From: Novacetimonas pomaceti
Lineage (GTDB): Bacteria > Pseudomonadota > Alphaproteobacteria > Acetobacterales > Acetobacteraceae
Direction of reading: 5' to 3'
Assembly (NCBI RefSeq): GCF_003207955.1
Contig: NZ_NOXG01000001.1
Location: 1-64,000 of the forward strand
Length of the DNA: 64,000 nt
The position numbers and the translations under genes were made by a program. Of the stretch, positions 35,021 to 43,947 are shown piece by piece. How positions within the stretch are numbered: the stretch's first letter is position 1; each line of letters opens with the position of its first letter. The notes under the pieces are model-generated. The model saw nothing but the letters and a program-made list of their open reading frames with translations. It was not told the DNA's origin and ran no database searches.

Positions 35021-35103
35021 ATAAAAGTTTTTGGGTGCCGCCTTTTTTCAAAAAGGCGGCGTTCTTTCGGAGCTTTTTGCAAAAAGCTTCACCAAAAATC
35101 TTC
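35021..35103 (-). repeat. Cloverleaf repeat, copy B (inverted orientation)
   Basis: AAAAGTTTTTGG (35023–35034) and CCAAAAATCTT (35092–35102) form the outer stem. The two inner hairpins (GCCGCC…GGCGGC and GAGCTTTTTGC…AAAGCTTC) occur in the reverse order to the other copies, so the element lies on the opposite strand. It sits between the flavoprotein and anmK genes. Confidence 0.85.
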
Positions 35104-35235
35104 AAGGTTTTCCAATGGTATCGTCGCTGCGACCTCCCTGCCTCTGTCGTGCGTGATGCGGGGCTGTTCTGGAAAAATCCTTTCGGGAACGCTGGATTGT
35201 CCACATGCGGACCGGAAGTGGCGGAGGATGAAAAG

Positions 35236-36324
35236 ATGCTGTGTGCAATAGGATTGATGAGCGGCACGTCACTGGACGGCGTCGATGCGGCATTGGTCGA
35301 GACGGATGGCCACAGGATTGGAAAACGTGGTCCCTCGCTCTCGCTGCCCTATGCGCCGGAACTGCGCGAGGGGCTGCGCGACCTGCTGGACCGGGCGCCG
35401 GGACTGTCGCCTGACGCGCCGCAGGTAAAGGCGATGGAACGCGAACTGACCCTCCGCCATGGCGAAGCCGTGCGGGCATTGCGGCAGAAGGCGGGATTTC
35501 CCCATGTCGATGTCATCGGTTTCCATGGGCAGACGATCCTGCACCAGCCGCAGGCACGCCGGACATGGCAGATCGGGGACGCGGCCCTGCTGTGGCGCGA
35601 GACGGGAATTCCCGTTGTCCATGATTTCCGCAGCGCCGACGTCGCGGCGGGGGGCGAGGGGGCGCCGCTGGTCCCGTTCTATCACGCCGCCCTGCTGGGG
35701 GCGGAGGAACGGCCGGTCGCCATCGTCAATATCGGGGGCGTGGCGAACGTGACGCTGCTGGACAGCAACGGGCGCATCCATGCCTGCGACACGGGGCCGG
35801 GCAATGCGCTGCTGGATGACTGGGCGCGCATCCATACCGGGCACCCGTGCGATATGGACGGGCGACTGGCCCGCGCGGGACAGGTGGACCATGCGATACT
35901 GCGTGACCTGCTGTCCGATCCGTTCTTTCACAGGCCCGCGCCAAAATCCCTCGACCGACAGTCCTTTCACCGCGCGCTGGCGATGGTCTCGGGCCTGTCG
36001 GCGCGGGACGGGGCGGCGACGCTTGCGGCATTTACCGTGGGGGCCATTGCCGGCACGCCGCTGCCACAGGTGCCGCGTGCATGGTTCATCTGTGGCGGTG
36101 GGGTCCATAATCCGGTCATCATGCAGGGCCTGCGCCAACACCTGCCCGGCGTCGTGGCGTCTGTCGCGGAACTGGGATGGGACGGGGATGCGCTGGAGGC
36201 GGAGTGTTTTGGCTTCCTGGCCGTGCGTTCCCTGCTGGGCCTGCCGATTTCCGCGCCGGAAACCACCGGGGTCAGCCATCCGCTGACGGGCGGGCATATT
36301 GTCGGCGCTGCTGGCGCGGTCTAA
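35236..36324 (+). CDS. anmK: Anhydro-N-acetylmuramic acid kinase
   Basis: This 362-residue kinase phosphorylates 1,6-anhydro-MurNAc from cell-wall recycling to MurNAc-6-phosphate. The N-terminal P-loop-like GLMSGTSLDGVDAALVE and the ATP motif NIGGVANVT are diagnostic, and the size matches the family (about 365). The ATG at 35236 has GGAGG eight bases upstream. The gene ends 38 bases before the asparaginase gene. In organisms with a full Gram-negative recycling route it works with MurQ and NagZ, which are not in the window. Confidence 0.92.
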   Translation: MLCAIGLMSGTSLDGVDAALVETDGHRIGKRGPSLSLPYAPELREGLRDLLDRAPGLSPDAPQVKAMERELTLRHGEAVRALRQKAGFPHVDVIGFHGQTILHQPQARRTWQIGDAALLWRETGIPVVHDFRSADVAAGGEGAPLVPFYHAALLGAEERPVAIVNIGGVANVTLLDSNGRIHACDTGPGNALLDDWARIHTGHPCDMDGRLARAGQVDHAILRDLLSDPFFHRPAPKSLDRQSFHRALAMVSGLSARDGAATLAAFTVGAIAGTPLPQVPRAWFICGGGVHNPVIMQGLRQHLPGVVASVAELGWDGDALEAECFGFLAVRSLLGLPISAPETTGVSHPLTGGHIVGAAGAV

Positions 36325-36362
36325 AGAAACGCCCGTATTTCCATAACGGATCGTGCCATTTC

Positions 36363-37376
36363 ATGTCTGATGCTGCTTCCCTGCCGTTCGTGACGGTCAT
36401 TTCCACGGGCGGGACGATCGCGCGTTATTCCGATAATCCGTGTGACACGGTGGATTATGCCGAAATAGGGCAGGATCTGGATTCATCGGACCTGCTGTCG
36501 GCGCTGCCTGCGGTCGTACGCGCGCGTTTCCGGGTGCGTGAGATCACATTTTCACAAAAGGACAGCAGCCATCTGGATATGTCGCAATGGGCCGCCCTTG
36601 CGTGTCGTATCCGCGACCTGCTGGCGGAAAATCCGGACATGGCGGGCATCGTGGTGACACATGGCACCACGACGCTGGAGGAAGGGGCGTTCTTCCTTGA
36701 CCTCGTGCTGCATGAGAATCGTCCGGTCGTGCTTGTCGGCGCCCAGCGTCCCGCCAGCGCGATCAGCGCGGACGGACCGGCCAACCTGCATGCCGCGCTG
36801 CTGGTGGCGGCCTGCCCGCAGGCGCGTGGCAAGGGCGTGCTGGTCGTCGCAGATAACGAGGTCCATGCCGCCGCCGCCGTGACCAAGGCCGCGACCTATC
36901 GGCTTGATACGTTCCGTTCCCCCGATTTCGGGCCGCTGGGCGTGATCGAGGGGGACGTGGTCCATTTCGCCCGCCAGCCCCTGGGGCGTCGGCATATTGA
37001 CAGTTCCGTGCTGGGGCGTATCGCCCGCGGCTGGCCGCGCGTGGACATCTGCTACAGCTATTCCGGGGGGGATGGGGCGGCGATCGCGGCGTTCCATGCG
37101 GCAGGCGCGCGTGGCATCGTGGTTGCCAGCATGCTGCCCGGGATGTGCGCGCCGGGGGAAAATGACGCGCTGGACGCCGCGCGGGCGCAGGGCGTGGCGG
37201 TGGTGATGTCGAGCCAGGGATCATGCGGGGCGACAATCCCGCGACAGGACCTGCGTCAGCGCGGGATCGTGGCAGCGGGCCGGTTGCGTCCGCGTCAGGC
37301 GCGTATCCTGCTGACATTATGTCTGGCGATGGACATGTCGATGGAACGGATTGCGGAGATATTCGATATTTCCTGA
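36363..37376 (+). CDS. Asparaginase/glutaminase family protein
   Basis: This 337-residue enzyme has the two Thr motifs of type II L-asparaginases: VISTGGTIARY at the N-terminus and VTHGTTTLEEGAFFLDL at about 95. The second usually reads HGTDT; here the Asp that contacts substrate is Thr, seen in some asparaginase-like groups. It should hydrolyse asparagine or a related amide, probably as a tetramer. No signal peptide, so likely cytoplasmic. A GntR regulator and an AnsP-type permease lie 1.6 kb downstream, suggesting one physiological role. Confidence 0.85.
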   Translation: MSDAASLPFVTVISTGGTIARYSDNPCDTVDYAEIGQDLDSSDLLSALPAVVRARFRVREITFSQKDSSHLDMSQWAALACRIRDLLAENPDMAGIVVTHGTTTLEEGAFFLDLVLHENRPVVLVGAQRPASAISADGPANLHAALLVAACPQARGKGVLVVADNEVHAAAAVTKAATYRLDTFRSPDFGPLGVIEGDVVHFARQPLGRRHIDSSVLGRIARGWPRVDICYSYSGGDGAAIAAFHAAGARGIVVASMLPGMCAPGENDALDAARAQGVAVVMSSQGSCGATIPRQDLRQRGIVAAGRLRPRQARILLTLCLAMDMSMERIAEIFDIS

Positions 37377-37407
37377 CGCAGGCCCGATATTTCCAGTGCC
37401 CTCGGAA

Positions 37408-37562
37408 ACTGTTTGAAAAGTCGGGCCTGACAATTTCCTGAAATCATAAAAGTTTTTGGTGAAGCTTTTTTCAAAAAGCTTCGAAGAACGCCGCCTTTTT
37501 GAAAAAAGTCGGCACCCAAAAAACTTTTATGATTTATTATCGGCAGGTTGTTTTCAAACAGT
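37408..37562 (+). repeat. Cloverleaf repeat, copy C (full-length with terminal inverted repeats)
   Basis: ACTGTTTGAAAA (37408–37419) and TTTTCAAACAGT (37551–37562) are perfect inverted ends of this 155-bp copy. An inner stem (AAATCATAAAAGTTTTTGG, 37441–37459, against CC plus an extra A and TTTTATGATTT up to 37535) encloses the two hairpins. It separates the convergent asparaginase and outer-membrane protein genes. It is the best-preserved copy and the reference for the family. Confidence 0.9.
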
Positions 37563-37565
37563 CCC

Positions 37566-38666
37566 TCAGAAAACGCTGTTGAAGGCGAACTGCGGCGACA
37601 GGACGCGCGCCGTGTCATGCCCGGCGAAAATCGCGGTGACGCCCGCGATGATTCCAAAACGCGGGGACCAGTTATATTCGATGGCAGGCGCGATCATCCA
37701 GTCGCCCGACCCTTCGCCCACGGTATGGACCAGCGCGCCCCGCGCGTCATGGCCGTGGATGCTGGCCCCATCGGCCCAGTCCCGCGCAAGGTCGAGGGCA
37801 AGGACCCATTTCTGGCTGATGCCATATTCCAGTGAAAAGCCGCTTTCCCCGTACATGCCAGGGCGCGCAGTTCCGTGGAATCCCTGTGTCGTGCCGTAAC
37901 TGCTGGTATTGGTGATGTGCGCCGTCGTCAGGGCGCGGCGGAACGTGCCCCATATCCGCAGGCGCAGCGCATGGTGACCCGGCAGGGTATAGGTGGACTG
38001 TTCCGTCAGGGCGAGGCGGAATGTATAGGCGCCGGTTCCGATCCCGTCTTCCGTCCGGCCCAGCTTGGTATAATCCCCGGTGGGGAAGGCGATCCCGGCA
38101 AAGATGCTCAGCGCCGGGATATAGCGGGTGGGGTCCGCATTCAGGTAACGCCACATGACATCCACGGGCAGGTCCCCGAACTTCGCCCCACTGGTGGTGT
38201 CGCCATGCCTGCGCCAGCCATAGCTGATGGTCGGGGTGGTCTGGATGCTGATGGCGTTGGTGATCGCGTATTTGTACAGGGTGAAGTTCGAAATATCCCG
38301 CATCCCCGAATGCAGGGCGCGCTCCCGCCCGCCACTGTCGAGATAACCGGTGGGCGTGCTGTAGGCGAAATAGGGCTCGAACGCGAACACGCCCTTTTTG
38401 GTCAGGGCACCGGAAGGGGAGACGAGGGAGCCGGTGTACCATTGCTCATAAGTGCGGGAGAGGGCCTGCGACCCGCCTTCGCTGCTGTTGCCGGTATTTT
38501 CCCCATGGGCGGCGGGGATATGCAGCAGCAGGCAACCCATGGCCGCCAGCCATGATGTGAGCGGAGGACTGTATCTTTTCCGGGTGGGGCGACGGCGGGT
38601 GGAAGAGGGGAAAAAGCCGTCGGTTCTGTGTGCAGGCAACGTGCGGGACTCGGTTTTGCCGGGCAC
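37566..38666 (-). CDS. Putative outer-membrane beta-barrel protein (MetA-pathway/phenol-type family)
   Basis: This 366-residue ORF has a signal-peptide-like stretch near 38–55 (SWLAAMGCLLLHIPAAHG), then a beta-rich body with alternating aromatic residues (SGALTKKGVFAFEPYFAYST, PALSIFAGIAFPTGDYTK, YGESGFSLEYGISQKW) ending AFNSVF with terminal Phe. This looks like a 12-stranded outer-membrane channel of the phenol-degradation-type family. The long basic N-terminus before the signal suggests the true start lies downstream of 38666, but no Met suits it well. Role unknown. Confidence 0.65.
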   Translation of the reverse strand: MPGKTESRTLPAHRTDGFFPSSTRRRPTRKRYSPPLTSWLAAMGCLLLHIPAAHGENTGNSSEGGSQALSRTYEQWYTGSLVSPSGALTKKGVFAFEPYFAYSTPTGYLDSGGRERALHSGMRDISNFTLYKYAITNAISIQTTPTISYGWRRHGDTTSGAKFGDLPVDVMWRYLNADPTRYIPALSIFAGIAFPTGDYTKLGRTEDGIGTGAYTFRLALTEQSTYTLPGHHALRLRIWGTFRRALTTAHITNTSSYGTTQGFHGTARPGMYGESGFSLEYGISQKWVLALDLARDWADGASIHGHDARGALVHTVGEGSGDWMIAPAIEYNWSPRFGIIAGVTAIFAGHDTARVLSPQFAFNSVF

Positions 38667-38950
38667 GCGCAGGATCCATGCATCAACATGGCGGGCGTGT
38701 TCGTGGGATTCATGATGGGGACAGTTCGGGCCGCGTGGTCCCGTTCCATTTTACGACATCATGATTGTTCCCGGCATCCGCGACATGTTCCGCTCCGTCG
38801 CCCCGGACACTCCCTGTCACGGGGCGGCATGGCCGGGCCACGCACGGTGGCCTGCCCTGCCGGGACCAAAAAAGGGGAAAACAGCCACCGGAACAATACC
38901 TTCAAAATGTATGGCAGCTATTTCCCCCGTCGTGACGGGCAGGGACGGTG

Positions 38951-40357
38951 TTACGAACGGCGTATCATCCGCCAGCCCAGCGCCAGAACGCCCCAGATCA
39001 GCGGGATGACGGCGATCGTGCAGGTGCCGGCGGGATAATCGCACAGCATCAGCAGCAGCACGCACATCAGGAAGCCAAGAGACAGCCATGACGTAAAGGG
39101 CGCGCCGGGCATGGGAAAGCCCGTGGGCGCGATCTCGCCCCGTTTGATGGCCTGTCGCATCTTGATCTGGCTCAGCAGGATGAAGGCCCATGTGCTGATG
39201 ATGCCGACGGAGGCGAAATTGAGGACGATTTCAAAGACCTGGCTGGGCACGATATAATTCAGCACCACGCCAAGCAGGTAGATCGCAACCGTCAGCCCGA
39301 TCCCGGCGGCGGGGACGGAATTGCTGTTCATATAGGCCAGGAAACGCGGCGCCGTTCCGCCCAGCGACATGGCGCGCAGGACGCGGCCCGTTGAATAAAG
39401 CCCCGAATTCAGGCTCGACAGCGCCGCCGTCAGGACGACGATGTTCATGACCGTGTCGATGCCCGGAATGCCCAGCGCCTGAAAGAACGTGACAAACGGG
39501 CTGACGCCCGCGTGATACGCCGTCCATGGCAGCAGGCAGACCAGCAGGATGACGGAACCGACATAGAACAGGCCGATGCGCCAGATCACGCTGTTGATGC
39601 TGCGCGGCAGGAAGGTGCGCACGTCCTCGCACTCGCCGGCCGCCGTGCCGATAAGCTCGATCCCGGAATAGGCGAAGACCACGCCCTGCGTCAGGATCAG
39701 CGCGGGCAGAAGCCCATGGGGAAACAGGCCGCCATTTTCGGAAATGAGGTGGAATCCGGTGCTGTGCCCCCCCACCGGCGTGCGCAGTCCCAGCACGACG
39801 GCCCCGACGACAAGGAAAAGCCCAAGTGCCACGACCTTGATGAGGGAGAACCAGAATTCCATCTCCCCGAACCATTTGACGCCAATCATGTTCATGCTGG
39901 TGACAATTCCCAGCGCGGCAAGGGCGAACACCCATTGCGGCACATGTTCGAACGTGCCCCAGAAATGCATGTACAGCGCCACGGCGGTAATATCGACGAT
40001 GCCCGTCATGGCCCAGTTCATGAACGACAGCCACCCGGCGGCATAGGATGCCTTCTCGCCCAGGAATTCACGCGTATAGGATACGAAACTTCCGCAGGTG
40101 GGGCGATACATCACCAGTTCGCCCAGGGCACGCAGGATCAGGAATGAGAAAACCCCGCACACCAGGTACACGATCGCAAGCGATGGCCCCGCCGACTGCA
40201 GGCGCGACCCCGCGCCCAAAAACAGGCCCGTGCCGATCGCCCCGCCGATCGCGATCATCTGGATCTGACGTTTCCCCAGGCCCTTGTGATATCCCTCGTC
40301 TTCAGCTTCCGGCAGGATATGCACGTTATCTTCGGAGGTGGGGTCCAGTTGCTTCAT
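38951..40357 (-). CDS. ansP: Amino acid permease, AnsP-like (asparagine)
   Basis: This 468-residue protein of the APC superfamily has about 12 hydrophobic helices and the helix 1 motif GAIGTGLFLGAG. Strong likeness to AnsP shows in YHKGLGKRQIQMIAIGGAIG, GSFVSYTREFLGEKASYAAG and NWAMTGIVDITAVALYMHFW, while CycA/GABP-type proteins diverge there. It probably imports L-asparagine with protons. The ATG at 40357 overlaps the GntR stop as ATGA, so they are translationally coupled. The asparaginase gene lies 1.6 kb away. Substrate assignment rests on resemblance. Confidence 0.8.
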   Translation of the reverse strand: MKQLDPTSEDNVHILPEAEDEGYHKGLGKRQIQMIAIGGAIGTGLFLGAGSRLQSAGPSLAIVYLVCGVFSFLILRALGELVMYRPTCGSFVSYTREFLGEKASYAAGWLSFMNWAMTGIVDITAVALYMHFWGTFEHVPQWVFALAALGIVTSMNMIGVKWFGEMEFWFSLIKVVALGLFLVVGAVVLGLRTPVGGHSTGFHLISENGGLFPHGLLPALILTQGVVFAYSGIELIGTAAGECEDVRTFLPRSINSVIWRIGLFYVGSVILLVCLLPWTAYHAGVSPFVTFFQALGIPGIDTVMNIVVLTAALSSLNSGLYSTGRVLRAMSLGGTAPRFLAYMNSNSVPAAGIGLTVAIYLLGVVLNYIVPSQVFEIVLNFASVGIISTWAFILLSQIKMRQAIKRGEIAPTGFPMPGAPFTSWLSLGFLMCVLLLMLCDYPAGTCTIAVIPLIWGVLALGWRMIRRS

Positions 40358-41142
40358 ACTCTTGTTTCCGGTTGTCGATATGGGTTGGGGGCAGGCGACG
40401 AATGGGCCGTTTCCCGCTTGATACGGCGAAGGACAGGGGCAAGCGCTGTCTTCAGGTCGGGGGGGCTGGGCGGTGCATGGGGACATGCGGGCGGGACCTG
40501 TGCGCTTTCGATGCGCGCCAGCAGCAGCTTTTGCGCGCGCGCCATGTCCCCCGCCGTCATCGCATGCACAAGGGCATGGTATTCCCCATGGATGATCCGC
40601 GCGTCATGCGGCGTTGGCCGGGGCAGCGCAAGGCTGCTGCGTGCCATGAGCGAACGCATGTTTTCCGTCAGGATCGGGTTGTCCAGCAGCCGGGCGAGCC
40701 AGACGTGAAAATCCGCCAGCAGGAAGGAGAGGTGGCTGATGTCGCCATCCTCCATCGCGGCGCGCTGCCGGGCAAGGTGGCGCAGCCCCGCCGCCGCCCG
40801 GTCGGGGGGCAGGGGAACCGTCAGGCGCAGGATGCCGATCTGGATGATCCGCCGTGCCTCGCACGTGGCGCGGATTTCCTCGCGGCCCTGTTCGGGGATG
40901 AACCAGCCGCGTTTCGCGACCACGCGCACCAGCCCGCGTCCCTCCAGCCGGACCAGCGCCTCGCGCACCGTGGCGCGGGACGCCCCGAAGGCATCGGCCA
41001 GACGCCCCTCGCTCAGGCAGGTTCCCGGCACAAGAAGGTGCGCCATGACCGCGCGCAGCGTAACGCGTTCGATATACACGGGAAAAACTTCGTTCATTGC
41101 CCTGTCGTGTTGTTCCGGGTTGCGGTTGAACTTGTCAGACAT
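40354..41142 (-). CDS. GntR-family (FadR-type) transcriptional regulator
   Basis: This regulator of up to 262 residues has an N-terminal winged HTH (VPGTCLSEGRLADAFGASRA then TVREALVRLEGRGL) and a helical C-terminal ligand domain (FCD type). It is upstream of and overlaps the AnsP-like gene, which it probably controls together with itself. Start choice is uncertain: ATG 41142 (MSDKFN…) lies within a perfect palindrome and lacks a Shine-Dalgarno, while ATG 41097 (MNEVFPVYIERV) begins right at the domain edge and would free the palindrome as operator. The latter may be the real start. Confidence 0.8.
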   Translation of the reverse strand: MSDKFNRNPEQHDRAMNEVFPVYIERVTLRAVMAHLLVPGTCLSEGRLADAFGASRATVREALVRLEGRGLVRVVAKRGWFIPEQGREEIRATCEARRIIQIGILRLTVPLPPDRAAAGLRHLARQRAAMEDGDISHLSFLLADFHVWLARLLDNPILTENMRSLMARSSLALPRPTPHDARIIHGEYHALVHAMTAGDMARAQKLLLARIESAQVPPACPHAPPSPPDLKTALAPVLRRIKRETAHSSPAPNPYRQPETRV

Positions 41143-41158
41143 CGCCATGTCTGACAAG
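41131..41158. promoter_or_regulatory. Perfect 28-bp palindrome, likely GntR operator
   Basis: CTTGTCAGACAT and ATGTCTGACAAG are exact reverse complements separated by CGCC. Each arm itself contains the GntR-type core TGTC-N-GACA. It lies between the GntR gene and the oppositely oriented exported-protein gene, and the ATG in each arm could serve as a start codon for one of them (each would read MSDK). Confidence 0.6.
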
Positions 41159-41206
41159 AGCGCCCGACAGGCCGCGATACGGGGGGACGACAACAAATTG
41201 TGCCCC

Positions 41207-42190
41207 ATGGTGCTGTACGGTATCGAGGCAGGGCATGTGCGACGCCATCCTGCGGGGACCGCGTCATCACGGCGCGATGCGCGATGGCGCGGTTTATGGG
41301 GTGCGGTAGTGTTGCGCGGACTGTTTTGCATGGTTCTGGTCCTTGCGGGGATGCTGGGTGCGGCCCGGGCGGAGGACGAGCGTTTCGACGCCAATGAACT
41401 GGCGGCCGATGCGCCCCATTATTTCGTGCTGCGCGCGACCGACGCCCGCACGGCGCACATGACGGGGGATGTCCGGGTGTCGGAAACGTCGCTGGATTTC
41501 ACCAATGGCAGCAGGATGGACACCCAGCTGGTGAACACGGATCTGGAGGATGGCCTGGTCTATCGCGTCCTTGACGACGAAAACCCGCCCATGCCGTCGG
41601 GGCGGCCGCTGTGCCCCGCGCCGCTGCATCCGCTCTATCTCGTCTTTGACACCACGGCGCCGCAGGATCAGTCCGATACGTACCACATGACATTATACTG
41701 CGGGTCGCGTCCGCTGGACTTTGCCCTTGTGGACCCGGCGCGGCGTGCTGCGGTGCTGGTCTATCGCCGCACGACGGATACGAACTGGGCCCATTCCTCC
41801 GACGAAGGGGGATATGTGCGCGGGGAGGTGGAGGCCCATTGCAGGCTGGCCCATCCGTCAGGCGTCCCGGGGGAGCAGGCCTGCATCCAGCGCGAGGAGG
41901 ACGCCTATCGCCAGATCCTCCAGCTTAAGGCATCGCCCGACGCGCTGAAACGCTGCGGTTCGTACGTGACGGCGCGCGCGACCCATGCGCAGGGGGACGA
42001 TGTCAGCTTTTCCAATATCCTGCATTGCCTTGGCCTGCGTGACAGCCGCGCGGTCTTTGATTACTGCGCCACGCGCATCACGGGGCAGAAGCGCGCCAAT
42101 GACACGACATTCTGGGACGCGCAGCCGGAGCAGGCAAAGGGGATATCCCTGTGCTTCAACGCGCTGGCCGCCACGCAGGCCCGTAACTGA
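41207..42190 (+). CDS. Exported protein of unknown function
   Basis: The frame from ATG 41207 encodes 327 residues with a signal peptide of LRGLFCMVLVLAGMLGAARA type ending at about 60 (a GTG at 41309 would give a cleaner 25-residue signal peptide). The mature part is rich in Asp and Arg and includes two-Cys pieces (SGRPLCPAPLHPLYLVFDTT, MTLYCGSRPLDF, HCRLAHPSGVPGEQACIQRE, LKRCGSY, YCATRITG) suggestive of disulfides. No known domain is recognised. The gene is divergent from GntR and may share the palindrome as a control site. Confidence 0.65.
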   Translation: MVLYGIEAGHVRRHPAGTASSRRDARWRGLWGAVVLRGLFCMVLVLAGMLGAARAEDERFDANELAADAPHYFVLRATDARTAHMTGDVRVSETSLDFTNGSRMDTQLVNTDLEDGLVYRVLDDENPPMPSGRPLCPAPLHPLYLVFDTTAPQDQSDTYHMTLYCGSRPLDFALVDPARRAAVLVYRRTTDTNWAHSSDEGGYVRGEVEAHCRLAHPSGVPGEQACIQREEDAYRQILQLKASPDALKRCGSYVTARATHAQGDDVSFSNILHCLGLRDSRAVFDYCATRITGQKRANDTTFWDAQPEQAKGISLCFNALAATQARN

Positions 42191-42210
42191 GGTCGCGGGC
42201 CTGCGGGAAA

Positions 42211-42507
42211 TCAGTCGATCGGGTCGAGGATCATGACCTCCAGCGGCTTTGCCAGCAGCGTGGCGAAGCTTCTGGCCATGGCCTGGAAATGCGGCGTCTT
42301 TTCATGTTCCGCCAGGGCCTCGCGGCTGGCCCAGCGTTCGACGAACACGAACCGCGCGGGATTGGCGCCATCGCGATGCGCGACGTAGGAAAAATTGGTG
42401 CTTTCCGCGCGGGACGGCGGGACGCAGGCGGCAATCGCGGCCTCGACCTGCGCCTCGCATCCGGGCTTGGCCTCCACGATGGCGACGACGGTGATTTCCT
42501 TGCTCAT
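42211..42507 (-). CDS. Putative quinol monooxygenase (ABM domain)
   Basis: This 98-residue protein has the short dimeric alpha/beta barrel of the antibiotic biosynthesis monooxygenase/YgiN group: VVAIVEAKPGCEAQVEAAIA, the strand FVFVERWAS and the helix EALAEHEKTPHFQAMARSFA. Such proteins act on quinols or redox signals. The ATG at 42507 starts the domain cleanly. The gene is isolated from the others; neighbours are not informative. Confidence 0.8.
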   Translation of the reverse strand: MSKEITVVAIVEAKPGCEAQVEAAIAACVPPSRAESTNFSYVAHRDGANPARFVFVERWASREALAEHEKTPHFQAMARSFATLLAKPLEVMILDPID

Positions 42508-42654
42508 GAAAAACGCTCCACACGATATCGGGACAGGGGCCGACGCCGCAGGGGCGGCGGACCCTTTCGTGCCTATGGCGCGCAAGGTGGTAAAGTCAAT
42601 GTTACCGACCTCCGGTGGAGGGCATCAGGCCCCGTCACGCAGGGGAGGCAGGGA

Positions 42655-43947
42655 TCAGGCGACCTGCGGCGCTTCGACCTGGGAGGCGAATTTCTGGAGC
42701 TCTTCATGGTGCAGGACAAAGACGCGGCTGCTTTTTCCCGCCTGTATGGCCTGCTGGGTATAGGGCGCCGCGGAGACCACGACGGCGATGCGTGCCGACA
42801 GGTCGGCCTTTGCCGCCACGCACTGGTGGATGATCGCCTCTTCCACCGGCCTGCGTTCGGTCCAGCACTGCACAACCATCGACAGGCTGTCCTTGCTGGC
42901 GGAGATGAGCGTGCCCGCACGTTCGACATTTCCCGGCAGGCGGGCGTCCCACCCGGCTTTTTCCAGCAGTTCCATGCAGTACGCGACATACTGGGCGCAG
43001 CTCATGCCCGGCCGATACGGTTCGGCTGTCGTGATCAGGCGCAGGTCGGGACGCGGCGGTGCCGGCCGGCTTGATACGGCGTCGATGCTGGCATGCACCT
43101 TTTTTTCGATGTCCGTCCAGTAATGTTCCCGCTGTTCATGCGCCAGCGCGGGGATCACGGTGGTGCGACAGAAACGGCTGACCTCACGCTGCCATTGCCG
43201 GTCCGGGGACTGTCCGTGGGCGGCCTGTCCCTCATGCGCGTGAAGGCGGCGCTGGATCAGCAGCCCGGCATTGCGTTCGACAACCGCGCGTGCCTGTCGC
43301 AGGGCGGCACGTCGCCCCACGAATGCCATGATCGCACGATAAAGAACCACCAAGATCCATCCCGCCCCCATTATCAGCAACGCGGAGAGCAGCATTGATC
43401 CCACTTTCTGAAAGCCGCCGGTCATGAAGAACAGGTCCGTGGGCGCTGGCGGGTCGGTGCGGGCAATGATGACCGGCCCCTGCTGTTCCTGTGTGTCGGG
43501 TACGGGGGCGGCCGGTCCGGCGGGCGTGGTCGCGCCGGTTGCGGCATCCGCGCCTGTCGTTGCATCCGGCGCGGCGCGTGGCGGGGCGGCAGGGGCGTCC
43601 GCCGTCCTGCTGGCGGGCGGCGGGCTGAGGTCGGCAATGTCGGCCGTCATGAAATACAGTGGCGGCATGCCCGGCACGGGCGGGCTGTGCCGCAGGAGGG
43701 GGAGGCCGTTGCGGTTTGCGATCTTTTCCCATCGCATGTCCGGCGTCACGGCATAGCACTGGCCCTGCGACATGGTGGTGCGTCGCCATTGCGGATCGTT
43801 CTGGTGCGGATTGGTGCGGTCATTCAGGCTCTTGATGGCAGCATCATCACCGCACGCCACGGTGGGGTGCTTCACCTTGTATATGCTGCCGGCCTGAGCA
43901 TGGACAGGCAGGCACAGAAGCAGACAGGCGTATGCCCATACCCGCAT
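42655..43947 (-). CDS. Membrane-anchored protein with a C-terminal Mrr-like (restriction endonuclease-fold) domain lacking catalytic residues
   Basis: This 430-residue protein starts with a signal peptide (MRVWAYACLLLCLPVHAQA), a Pro/Ala/Asp-rich linker (about 130–175), a transmembrane helix (SMLLSALLIMGAGWILVVLY, near 205) and a positively charged cytoplasmic part. The C-terminal 110 residues have the Mrr-like order AQYVAYCMELLEKAGW, SMVVQCW, AVVVSAAPYTQQA and VFVLHHEELQKF. Active members have an Asp before and a QxK in the third strand; here the QCK is QCW and no Asp is in place, so nuclease activity is unlikely. A DNA-binding or structural role is conceivable. Family assignment is inferred from pattern. 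Confidence 0.55.
   Translation of the reverse strand: MRVWAYACLLLCLPVHAQAGSIYKVKHPTVACGDDAAIKSLNDRTNPHQNDPQWRRTTMSQGQCYAVTPDMRWEKIANRNGLPLLRHSPPVPGMPPLYFMTADIADLSPPPASRTADAPAAPPRAAPDATTGADAATGATTPAGPAAPVPDTQEQQGPVIIARTDPPAPTDLFFMTGGFQKVGSMLLSALLIMGAGWILVVLYRAIMAFVGRRAALRQARAVVERNAGLLIQRRLHAHEGQAAHGQSPDRQWQREVSRFCRTTVIPALAHEQREHYWTDIEKKVHASIDAVSSRPAPPRPDLRLITTAEPYRPGMSCAQYVAYCMELLEKAGWDARLPGNVERAGTLISASKDSLSMVVQCWTERRPVEEAIIHQCVAAKADLSARIAVVVSAAPYTQQAIQAGKSSRVFVLHHEELQKFASQVEAPQVA

Noticed and set aside
40739..41146. Upstream extension of the exported-protein frame to 40739
   Set aside because: It runs antisense to the GntR regulator coding region and precedes the signal peptide by more than 180 residues.
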